From Clostridiales bacterium (GTDB lineage Bacteria > Bacillota > Clostridia > Oscillospirales > Acutalibacteraceae): a DNA stretch of 5,473 nucleotides. The stretch is from the NCBI GenBank assembly GCA_020859725.1, contig JAJBVR010000077.1:1-5473 (forward strand). Direction: 5' to 3'. The translations under genes and the position numbers were made by a program. Positions within the stretch are counted from its first letter, which is position 1. Every line of letters starts with the position of its first letter. Shown piece by piece: positions 1-5,455 of this stretch. The notes under the pieces were generated by a model. It was not told where the DNA came from, made no database searches, and worked only from the letters and a program-made list of their open reading frames with translations.

Positions 1-23
1 AAATCATAAATTTCATTTATTTT

Positions 24-218
24 TTACTTATTTTCACAAACAAGAAGCACTCTTGCTTCCCTGTGATTCAAGCCTTTTCTGAGCTTCGCTTTCTCTATTA
101 CGGAATCAATATATTCCAAATCGTTTTTATGCTCATCGGCAAATCTTAAGGTTTCTTTAATTTCATCATCATTAATAAATTCCTCTGCCGAAAGAGATTT
201 CGGATTATATAAAGCCAT
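24..218 (-). CDS. hydG: HydG ([FeFe] hydrogenase H-cluster radical SAM maturase), N-terminal fragment ended by an in-frame stop
   Basis: The 64 residues match, from memory of the family, the start of HydG: SAEEFIND near residue 9, a central IDSVIEKAK, then GLNHREARVLLVCE. HydG cleaves tyrosine to make the CO and CN ligands of the H-cluster. The full enzyme is roughly 450-480 residues, and its radical SAM cysteines lie beyond this fragment. The frame ends in TAA at 24-26, but reading on in the same frame to the window edge gives K-I-N-E-I-Y-D. That fits the EKIF/EEIY-like stretch expected next in HydG with no length change, so one substitution (from GAA, AAA or CAA) explains the stop. The family call is firm. 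Whether the gene is a pseudogene, a sequencing error or truly shortened is open. A weak GGAAAGG lies 13 nt before the ATG. The gene follows hydE after 147 bp on the same strand, as expected for this maturation operon. Confidence 0.8.
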   Translation of the reverse strand: MALYNPKSLSAEEFINDDEIKETLRFADEHKNDLEYIDSVIEKAKLRKGLNHREARVLLVCENK

Positions 219-238
219 ATTAATTTAATAACCTTTCC

Positions 239-278
239 GGCTGCAAAGATTTATTAAACAACACGCTTTGCCGCAGCC
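239..278 (-). promoter_or_regulatory. Hairpin in the hydE-hydG intergenic leader, next to the hydG ribosome binding site
   Basis: Read on the minus strand, GGCTG-CGG-CAAAG (266-278) can pair with CTTTG-CAGCC (239-248). This gives a stem of about 10 bp with a 3-nt bulge and a loop of 17 nt. Its lower edge lies directly beside the GGAAAGG (232-238) that serves hydG. No U-tract follows, so it is not an intrinsic terminator. It could protect the 3' end of a processed hydE message or modulate hydG translation. The pairing is seen in the sequence; the role is inference. Confidence 0.4.
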
Positions 279-365
279 TGACAAGGCGTATAGATATTAA
301 AATTCAACCGTTTAAAACTGATTTTAATAAAAACAATATATACGGTGATTTTCACACCAGATTTT

Positions 366-1424
366 TTATTTCCTGTAATCGCCGCTGGAAACAACTATTT
401 CACATCCGGCGGATTCAATACGTTTTTTTAAGCATTCAATACATTGAGCGGCTTCATCACCGGTACAGATTTTATTATTATAAAGCATATATTTTTTTCT
501 TACCGAGGTGGGAGAAAGATTTGGCATAACAACATTGGCGCCCGCTCTTACAGCCTTTTCCCTTCCAAACGGATCTATGGTTCCCAGCGCGGTTGTGGCG
601 GGAAGCAAAACATTGGGAAGCGTAAGCCTTATTAACGCAAGCACAAACAATGTAAGCTCTGCCGTGCCCGCAGGCATATCGGCAAAGGGTGTGTCATTAT
701 GCGGAATAAAAGGCCCGATGCCAACCATATGAGGATTCAGATTTTTTAAAAAAATCAACTCATATGCCAAATCATCCTCAGTCTGATAAGGCGAGCCAAC
801 CATAAATCCGGCTCCCACCTGATAACCAAGAGATTTTAATTCCTCAAGGCAGTTTAATCGGTTTTTGAAATTCATTTCACGCGGGTGAATCTTTTTGTAG
901 TGGAGCTCATTTGCTGTTTCGTGGCGCAGCAAATATCTGTCTGCCCCGGCGTTTTTAAGAATTTTATAACTTTCAAAGCTTCTTTCCCCCACGGAAAGAG
1001 TGACTGCGCAATCAGGATGCCTCCTTTTTATTTCAGACACAATAACGCACAGAATTTCATCTGTATAAAAAGGGTCTTCCCCACCTTGAAGCACAAAGGT
1101 TCTGAATCCCAATTTATAGCCGTAATCGGCGCAGTCAATAATTTCTTTTTTTGAAAGCCTGTATCGAGAGGCATTTGAATTTCCTTGCCGTATTCCGCAG
1201 TAAAGGCAATTATTTTTGCAATAATTTGTAAACTCAATAAGCCCTCTTATATAAACTTTATTACCGTAAATCTCATTTCGCTGAGACTCCGCTTTTGTAT
1301 AAATATAATTTCGGCACAGCTCTCTGTTTTTTATAAGGAATAGATATTCATCATAGGAAAGGAAATGCTTTTCAGAAAGTCTGCCAATCAATTCATTACA
1401 AATTTCCGTATGCTGTTTTGGCAT
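366..1424 (-). CDS. hydE: [FeFe] hydrogenase H-cluster radical SAM maturase HydE
   Basis: HydE is a cytoplasmic radical SAM enzyme that works with HydG and HydF in building the dithiomethylamine-bridged di-iron part of the H-cluster. The radical SAM motif CKNNCLYC (C-X3-C-X2-C; C69, C73, C76) follows IEFTNY, as in HydE proteins. Further family blocks are RYRLS, VLQGGEDP, SVGER, YLLRHET, VGSPYQT and ATTALGTIDPFGREKA. A C-terminal C-X7-C-X2-C (C320, C328, C331) matches the second, accessory Fe-S cluster site known in Thermotoga HydE. At 352 residues the protein is full length. I chose the ATG at 1424 over the in-frame GTG at 1430, because GGAGG (1431-1435) directly abuts the GTG but lies 6 nt before the ATG. 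The start lies inside the 3' end of the upstream regulator gene (29-nt overlap), which suggests translational coupling. Confidence 0.95.
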   Translation of the reverse strand: MPKQHTEICNELIGRLSEKHFLSYDEYLFLIKNRELCRNYIYTKAESQRNEIYGNKVYIRGLIEFTNYCKNNCLYCGIRQGNSNASRYRLSKKEIIDCADYGYKLGFRTFVLQGGEDPFYTDEILCVIVSEIKRRHPDCAVTLSVGERSFESYKILKNAGADRYLLRHETANELHYKKIHPREMNFKNRLNCLEELKSLGYQVGAGFMVGSPYQTEDDLAYELIFLKNLNPHMVGIGPFIPHNDTPFADMPAGTAELTLFVLALIRLTLPNVLLPATTALGTIDPFGREKAVRAGANVVMPNLSPTSVRKKYMLYNNKICTGDEAAQCIECLKKRIESAGCEIVVSSGDYRK

Positions 1425-1641
1425 AAACACCCTCCAGCCTTCCTATTTTTCCGCTTAAAGCATTAATAACATCGGCAGGGGCGTCAACGGCTACGGAAAT
1501 TATGTTAATATTCTTTTTACCGTAAGGAACTCCCATTCTGCCTATAATATAATCGGCGTATTCAGACAAAAGCATATTAAGTGAAGAAACACTGCTTCTG
1601 TTTTCAACTATAATGCCTATAACCGCTACTCTTGTTTGCAT
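1396..1641 (-). CDS. TM1266-family iron-only hydrogenase system regulator
   Basis: This 81-residue protein matches the TM1266 family (putative iron-only hydrogenase system regulator) throughout: TRVAVIGIIVENR at the start, then LLSEYADYIIGRMGVPY, then NIISVAVDAPADVINALSGKIGRL and a closing AKTAYGN. The family has a ferredoxin-like fold of the kind seen in ACT and NikR C-terminal domains, and has no helix-turn-helix. The length fits a single-domain member. It is usually found beside hydE, hydF and hydG; its biochemical role is not established, and 'regulator' is an inference from fold and context. AAAGGA lies about 10 nt before the ATG. Its stop codon lies 29 nt inside hydE, so the two are one transcript. 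It is the first gene after a leader with an intrinsic terminator, so its expression, and that of hydE, may be set by attenuation. Confidence 0.9.
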   Translation of the reverse strand: MQTRVAVIGIIVENRSSVSSLNMLLSEYADYIIGRMGVPYGKKNINIISVAVDAPADVINALSGKIGRLEGVYAKTAYGNL

Positions 1642-1771
1642 ATTGTAACAATCCTTTAAAATAAAAAAACCGCGCTGAAAGCGCAGTTATACCCTGTTAT
1701 TATTTGAATATAAAAGTATAAATGCTCTTTCGGTCAGAAGTTTCCACTGCTTTCCGTCAGAAACCTATTGC
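1642..1771 (-). promoter_or_regulatory. Structured leader / candidate attenuator of the hydrogenase maturation operon
   Basis: From the predicted transcription start (about 1771) to the first ATG there are about 130 nt. They contain two imperfect direct repeats 23 nt apart, TTTCTGACGGAAAGC (1749-1763) and CTTCTGACCGAAAGA (1726-1740), and then an intrinsic terminator at 1663-1688. GAAAGC plus AGU of repeat 1 (1746-1754) can pair with GCUUUC and ACU of the terminator's 5' arm (1677-1687), leaving a 2-nt bulge; GAAAG of repeat 2 can pair with the same arm more weakly. That is the layout of a terminator/antiterminator switch. A second option, GTTTC (1760-1764) with GAAAC (1740-1744), would enclose repeat 1. 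I could not match it to a riboswitch or T-box class I know. The elements are seen; the switching is inference. Confidence 0.55.
1663..1688 (-). terminator. Intrinsic terminator inside the leader, upstream of the TM1266-family gene
   Basis: On the minus strand AACTGCGCT-TTC-AGCGCGGTT forms a stem of nine pairs (one G-U wobble) with a 3-nt loop, running into a tract of T (seven in all, the first ones in the stem). It lies about 21 nt before the ATG of the first maturation gene and downstream of a good promoter, so it would end transcripts before any gene is read. On the plus strand no T-tract follows, so it is directional. It could instead stop read-through from upstream minus-strand transcription, but the promoter lies between it and any such source. 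Confidence 0.75.
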
Positions 1772-1777
1772 AAGATA

Positions 1778-1806
1778 ATAATATCATTTTTCAGCAATAC
1801 TTTCAA
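1778..1806 (-). promoter_or_regulatory. Sigma-70/SigA-type promoter for the hydrogenase maturation operon
   Basis: On the minus strand there is TTGAAA (1801-1806) as -35, a spacer of exactly 17 nt and TATTAT (1778-1783) as -10. Transcription would start near 1770-1771. The position fits a leader that carries the downstream terminator. In AT-rich DNA such matches arise by chance, but spacing and both boxes are good. Confidence 0.6.
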
Positions 1807-1814
1807 TAGTTTTA

Positions 1815-1843
1815 TTGATTTAGGGGAAAAATAAATGTATAAT
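1815..1843 (+). promoter_or_regulatory. Sigma-70/SigA-type promoter for the pseudouridine synthase cluster
   Basis: TTGATT (1815-1820), a 17-nt spacer and a perfect TATAAT (1838-1843). The expected start of transcription, about seven bases after the -10 box, falls at or next to the ATG at 1851, which points to a leaderless message. Its -35 box lies only 8 bp from the -35 box of the divergent hydrogenase maturation promoter, so the two promoters share one short control region. Confidence 0.65.
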
Positions 1844-1850
1844 TCAAATT

Positions 1851-2714
1851 ATGAGAAAAATTTGTTTTAAAATCAAAGATTCCGAAAACGGAATGGATGT
1901 ACGCGATTTTTTAAGGGAATTCGGAGTTTCCGGCTCTCTTTTAACCAAGTTGAAAAAAACCGAAAACGGAATAACAATAAACGGAGTTTTTGCAAAAGCA
2001 ATAGACAAAATCCATTCCGGCGACATTCTTGAAATAAGAATTGAAAACAGCGGTCATATGCCGGCGCCGAGCCAAATTCAAATCAAAACAATTTATGAGG
2101 ATGAGGATATTTTAGTTGCCGACAAGCCACCGTTTATGCCTGTTCACGAAAGCCGCAATCACAGGGGCGACACGCTTTCAAATGCCGTGGCGGCATACAT
2201 TAAAGAGGATACGGCTTTCAGAGCGGTTTACAGACTGGATACAGACACAAGCGGACTAGTTCTTATTGCAAAAAATATACTTGCCGCTTCCAAGCTGGCA
2301 GGAAAAATTAAAAAAGATTATTATGCAATAGTGTGCGGAAAATTTACCGAATCGGGAACCATTGACGCCCCTGTAAAAAGAATCGGAAGCAGTATAATTA
2401 AAAGAGAAGTAAACAGCGGTGGAGAAAAAGCGGTTACAAATTTTAAAGTTATACAAAGCAGCCGCGCTCATTCCCTTTTAAAAATAAATCTTGAAACGGG
2501 AAGAACTCACCAAATAAGAGTGCATTTTTCATATTTGGGTGCGCCGCTTTTGGGCGATTCGCTGTACGGTGAAAAAAGCGCTGTGATAAACAGGCAGGCG
2601 CTTCACTGCAAATCAATTAATTTTATACACCCGATTACTGAAAAAGAAATTAAACTTGAATGTGAATTTCCCGATGATTTTAAATATGCCGCGGATTGCT
2701 TAAAACTAAGCTGA
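1851..2714 (+). CDS. RluA/RluD-family RNA pseudouridine synthase
   Basis: The protein converts uridine to pseudouridine in rRNA or tRNA; the target cannot be read from the sequence. Residues 13-62 look like an S4 RNA-binding domain (MDVRDFLREFGVS, then GITINGV). The catalytic domain carries the RluA-type signature YRLDTDTSG (127-135), with D130 as the catalytic Asp; many relatives have His where Y127 stands. The second family block is GRTHQIRVHFSYLGAPLLGD (217-236). At 287 residues the length is normal. I keep the first ATG because the N-terminal strand before the S4 helix (ICFKIKDSENG) is typical of the family and the next Met would remove it. No Shine-Dalgarno precedes this ATG. The gene heads a close cluster with the next two genes. 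RluD-like proteins of Firmicutes are the best comparison, but I do not assign a specific symbol. Confidence 0.92.
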   Translation: MRKICFKIKDSENGMDVRDFLREFGVSGSLLTKLKKTENGITINGVFAKAIDKIHSGDILEIRIENSGHMPAPSQIQIKTIYEDEDILVADKPPFMPVHESRNHRGDTLSNAVAAYIKEDTAFRAVYRLDTDTSGLVLIAKNILAASKLAGKIKKDYYAIVCGKFTESGTIDAPVKRIGSSIIKREVNSGGEKAVTNFKVIQSSRAHSLLKINLETGRTHQIRVHFSYLGAPLLGDSLYGEKSAVINRQALHCKSINFIHPITEKEIKLECEFPDDFKYAADCLKLS

Positions 2715-2729
2715 AAAGGAAGTGTAAAC

Positions 2730-3650
2730 ATGCCAGCGTTTAATGCTCATTATATTTTTGCAAATGAAATTATGAATGATTTGAAAATGATTTCTGATTT
2801 TAAAGTTAACGAAAACGCTGTTTATATAGGAACGCAGGGACCAGATATATTCTTTTTTCACAGAGCTCTGCCATGGATGAAAGGAAAAAGTCTTCGTGCT
2901 GCCGGCTCCGAATTTCACAGAGCGAAGTTTGGAGCTGCGCTTGATTTATTCCGCGAATACTGCAAAATCAGTGATTACCCTGAGATAGCCAAAAGCTATG
3001 TATGCGGATTTATAATGCATTACGCGCTTGACAGAAATTGCCACCCTTTTATTTGTTATATTCAAAACGAAATTACAAAAAGGGGCACAAAAATAAATCC
3101 CCACACCGCTCACAATAAAATTGAATCGGAAATTGATTCATATTTGATTTTAAAAAAAATCGGCGGTAAAATAAAGCCGAGTGAATTCAGCGCCAGCGCC
3201 TCTTTTGACTGCAATGAAACAGTTAAGAAAGAGATTGCGAAAACGCTGTCCTTTACGGCGGGTAAATTAATTTCCTTTAAACCAACCGAAAAAGACATTA
3301 TTACGGCTGTTGAAGATACAAAATATATTCAAAAGAATTTGACTGATAAGTGCGGCGAAAAAGAAAAAATTATAAGAATTCTTGAAACCGCCGCTTCTCC
3401 GTTTACAAAAAATTATAAAATTTCCGCTTTCTTTAAATCAGATGACTTGGAAAAAGCTTCAAAATATGTTAATATAAAAAACGGAAATTGGATTTCACCT
3501 TTTGCAGCCGGGAAACGAAATGAAAGCTTCATTGATTTATTTGATTATTCAAAATCAGACGCGCTTAATATGATAAAAGAATTTTCAGGCGATAAGCCGG
3601 GAGAGGAAATCACACAAAATTTATCTTTTTTAACAGGAGTGAAAGAATAA
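2730..3650 (+). CDS. Zinc-dependent phospholipase C-like family protein
   Basis: The 306-residue protein resembles the bacterial family with the zinc-dependent phospholipase C / S1-P1 nuclease fold. Likely metal ligands are spread as in that fold: H7 (NAHYIF), D39 and H44 (QGPDIFFFH), H63, H97/D101/H105 (HYALDRNCHP), H125/H128 and E132 (PHTAHNKIESE). No signal peptide or membrane segment is visible, so unlike the secreted clostridial alpha-toxin it is probably cytoplasmic, and it also lacks a toxin-type C-terminal lipid-binding domain. Its substrate is unknown, and phospholipase activity should not be assumed. AAGGA (2716-2720) stands 9 nt before the ATG. It begins 15 nt after the pseudouridine synthase and its stop shares one base with the luxS start, so the three are very likely co-transcribed. 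The second half (about 160-306) shows no motif I recognise. Confidence 0.75.
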   Translation: MPAFNAHYIFANEIMNDLKMISDFKVNENAVYIGTQGPDIFFFHRALPWMKGKSLRAAGSEFHRAKFGAALDLFREYCKISDYPEIAKSYVCGFIMHYALDRNCHPFICYIQNEITKRGTKINPHTAHNKIESEIDSYLILKKIGGKIKPSEFSASASFDCNETVKKEIAKTLSFTAGKLISFKPTEKDIITAVEDTKYIQKNLTDKCGEKEKIIRILETAASPFTKNYKISAFFKSDDLEKASKYVNIKNGNWISPFAAGKRNESFIDLFDYSKSDALNMIKEFSGDKPGEEITQNLSFLTGVKE

Positions 3651-4108
3651 TGAAGACAATACCAAGTTTTCAAATTGATCATAATAAGCTGAAAAAAGGA
3701 ATTTACATCAGCCGAATTGACGATGACATAACAACTTATGACATCCGTATGCGCGAGCCAAACAGGGAAAATGTTATGACAAATGCGGCAATGCACACTA
3801 TTGAGCACATTTTTGCAACATATGTAAGAAACACGGAATTCGGCGATAACATAATATATTTCGGCCCAATGGGGTGCAGAACGGGATTTTATTTTCTTAC
3901 GCGTTCGCTTTCAGACGGATATTCAATCAATTTAATTAAAGAGGCTTTTCAGCATATCGCGGATTATTGGGGGATGATTCCCGGGGCAACGATGAAAGAA
4001 TGCGGCAACTGCACAGATCATAATTTAGCGCAGGCAAAGGAGGAGGCTAAAGAATTTCTTGAAGTCATAAAAAACTGGACCAAAGATGATTTGAAATATC
4101 CGGAATAA
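3650..4108 (+). CDS. luxS: S-ribosylhomocysteine lyase LuxS (AI-2 synthase)
   Basis: LuxS splits S-ribosylhomocysteine into homocysteine and DPD, the precursor of autoinducer 2, in the recycling of spent SAM. The 152 residues cover the whole family. The HTIEH block gives metal ligands H49 and H53 with catalytic E52, GPMGCRTGFY carries catalytic C76, and ECGNC carries the third metal ligand C118. The start SFQIDH with H11 is also typical. One oddity is C121, where many LuxS proteins have Tyr (CGNY), which makes a CxxC at the metal site. The ATG overlaps the stop of the preceding gene by one base, and AGGAG (3635-3639) stands 10 nt upstream. No pfs/mtnN, which supplies the substrate, lies in this window. 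The radical SAM maturases nearby yield 5'-deoxyadenosine and not SAH, so there is no direct pathway link to them. Confidence 0.97.
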   Translation: MKTIPSFQIDHNKLKKGIYISRIDDDITTYDIRMREPNRENVMTNAAMHTIEHIFATYVRNTEFGDNIIYFGPMGCRTGFYFLTRSLSDGYSINLIKEAFQHIADYWGMIPGATMKECGNCTDHNLAQAKEEAKEFLEVIKNWTKDDLKYPE

Positions 4109-4133
4109 ATAAAAAACATATTTTAATTTAAAT

Positions 4134-4148
4134 TTCAGAAAATCTGAA
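4134..4148 (+). repeat. Small inverted repeat between luxS and the metallophosphoesterase gene
   Basis: TTCAGA and TCTGAA flank a 3-nt loop of A. The stem is only six pairs and AT-rich, with no T-tract after it, so it is at best a weak pausing or mRNA-end element. The 61-bp gap shows no convincing promoter, so the downstream gene may be partly read through from luxS. Confidence 0.25.
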
Positions 4149-4169
4149 TTACATAATAAGGGGTAAATT

Positions 4170-4270
4170 ATGAATAAAACAAAAAAGCAGTTTGTCTGCT
4201 TTCAATTATAACAATATTTTCAATAATTTTTTCATTTAATACGGCGGCGTTTGCAAGCGGGGGAACAGAT
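4170..4270 (+). other. Out-of-frame signal-peptide coding segment of the metallophosphoesterase (one-base frameshift)
   Basis: AAGGGG (4158-4163) lies 6 nt before an ATG at 4170. That frame reads MNKTKKQFVCFQL and stops at 4209-4211. In the frame of the downstream enzyme the same DNA reads KKAVC, then the hydrophobic LLSIITIFSIIFSF, then NTAAFA-SGG. This is a complete Sec signal peptide with an A-F-A cleavage site, joined directly to the enzyme. The two frames meet at a run of six A (4181-4186); a seventh A would restore MNKTKKAV and one open frame from 4170 to 5422. The positively charged start, good Shine-Dalgarno and signal peptide make a lost base the simplest reading, as a mutation, a sequence error or a site of slippage. 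Confidence 0.8.
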
Positions 4271-5422
4271 ATGCAATTAAAATTCAATAACGGGAAATTC
4301 AAAATACTTATTTTGGCGGACATTCAGGATACCGATACTCCTCAAAAAGCAACAACATCTTTATTGAATGCGGCTATTAATAAAACAGAACCGGATTTTA
4401 TAGTTCTTTTAGGAGATAATACCGCAGGCTGGTGGAAAGGAGTCAATAAAGAAAAAACAGAAGCGGCGGTTGACGCCGTTGCAAAAGCTATTGACGATAA
4501 AGGCATTCCCTTTGCACTTGTGTTCGGGAACCATGACCATGAAGGTCTTGCAAATGACGAAAACGGTGTGACAGAAGAAGAAGCAAAAGAATTTCTTTTA
4601 TCCTGCTATCAAAAGTATGATACGTGCATGGCGGTTGAGGGAGAAGAAATGACAGGAGTCGGCAACTATAACCTTTTGATTAAGGACAGCGCCGGAGAAA
4701 ATGACGTATTCAATCTGTGGTTTATGGATTCCAATCCTTATGCAACCGAAGAAGAAGGCGGCGGTTACGGATATGTTCACGAAGACCAAACCGCGTGGTA
4801 TAAAAAAACTTCAAATGAATTAAAAAATTCAAACGGAGGAAAGCCTATGCCATCGCTTCTGTTTCAGCATATTATTGTTCCCGAAGCATATGATATGCTT
4901 ACCGAAACCGAAAAAAGCACAAAAGGCGCCGTCAGCGGAAGCGGTGTGGGAAGCGGAAAATACTATATTGCAAATAACGAATATATATATCAGGGAAATG
5001 TTAACGAAGGCCCCTGCCCGCCAAACTCCAATCACGGGCAGTTTGACAGCTGGCTTGAGCAAGGCGATATAATAGGCGCTTTTTTCGGTCACGACCACGT
5101 TAATGATTTTGCCGGAGAATACAAAGGAATTAAGCTTGTTGCCTCACCTGCCGTTGGATTTTACAGCTATGGAAATCACCACGGAATACGCACAATTACG
5201 CTTGATGAAAATAATTTAACCGATTTTCAGTCAGACATTATTTTATATGATGATATTGCAGATTACAAATTAAATAACTCGTATATTAAAAATCACGGAT
5301 ATTCCGAATATAAAAATAAATTTCTTCCTGCGGTTATAGGAGCAGGCGCAGGAGCAATAATTATAGGCACAATAATAGGCTTTTCAGTTACATTTATAAA
5401 AAAGAGAAAAAGAAAGAAATAA
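4271..5422 (+). CDS. Calcineurin-like metallophosphoesterase with C-terminal membrane anchor (signal peptide frameshifted)
   Basis: A hydrolase of phosphate esters with a two-metal site; the substrate is unknown. The blocks of the calcineurin-like fold are in order: ILILADIQD (D17; the usual His two residues on is Q19), LLGDN (46-50), VFGNHDHEG (84-92), LLFQH (196-200) and FFGHDHVND (271-279). Residues 352-375 (LPAVIGAGAGAIIIG and on) form a membrane helix followed by KKRKRKK, a cytoplasmic stop-transfer tail. No LPXTG was seen. With the encoded but frameshifted signal peptide just upstream, the original product was probably a surface enzyme held by its C-terminus. Starting at 4271, behind GGGGGAA (4259-4265), the protein would lack its signal, and this start may serve as re-initiation. 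The true gene most likely began at 4170. It is the last gene before a strong terminator. Confidence 0.85.
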   Translation: MQLKFNNGKFKILILADIQDTDTPQKATTSLLNAAINKTEPDFIVLLGDNTAGWWKGVNKEKTEAAVDAVAKAIDDKGIPFALVFGNHDHEGLANDENGVTEEEAKEFLLSCYQKYDTCMAVEGEEMTGVGNYNLLIKDSAGENDVFNLWFMDSNPYATEEEGGGYGYVHEDQTAWYKKTSNELKNSNGGKPMPSLLFQHIIVPEAYDMLTETEKSTKGAVSGSGVGSGKYYIANNEYIYQGNVNEGPCPPNSNHGQFDSWLEQGDIIGAFFGHDHVNDFAGEYKGIKLVASPAVGFYSYGNHHGIRTITLDENNLTDFQSDIILYDDIADYKLNNSYIKNHGYSEYKNKFLPAVIGAGAGAIIIGTIIGFSVTFIKKRKRKK

Positions 5423-5427
5423 ATAAT

Positions 5428-5455
5428 AAAAACGGCGGGACATCCCGCCGTTTTT
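5428..5455 (+). terminator. Strong intrinsic terminator after the metallophosphoesterase gene
   Basis: CGGCGGG (5433-5439) and CCCGCCG (5444-5450) form a seven-pair GC stem around a 4-nt loop. Five T follow and five A precede it, so it could work in both directions. It begins 6 bp after the stop codon. Confidence 0.95.

Noticed and set aside
24..26. Recoding of TAA as a sense codon in hydG
   Set aside because: TAA ends hydE, the TM1266-family gene, the PLC-like gene, luxS and the metallophosphoesterase in the same window, and UAA is not a selenocysteine or pyrrolysine codon.
344..358. GGTG-TGAAAAT-CACC palindrome after hydE as a terminator or operator
   Set aside because: The stem is only four pairs, no T-tract directly follows it, and it matches no operator that I can name.
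1425..1430. GTG at 1430 as the hydE start
   Set aside because: It directly abuts the GGAGG, leaving no spacer. The ATG at 1424 has a 6-nt spacer.
1724..1763. Twin GAC(G/C)GAAAG repeats as a mini-ykkC (guanidine-II) or ANTAR-type dual hairpin
   Set aside because: The flanks do not form the stems those motifs need around an ACGR or hexanucleotide loop, and the second copy reads ACCG. Kept only as an unassigned element.
4134..4148. Inverted repeat after luxS as an intrinsic terminator
   Set aside because: It is a six-pair AT-rich stem without a T-tract.
4829..5098. Long antisense and alternate-frame ORFs (also 508-732, 885-1154, 2256-2471, 3545-3808)
   Set aside because: All lie over confident genes, show no family motif and have composition typical of shadow frames.
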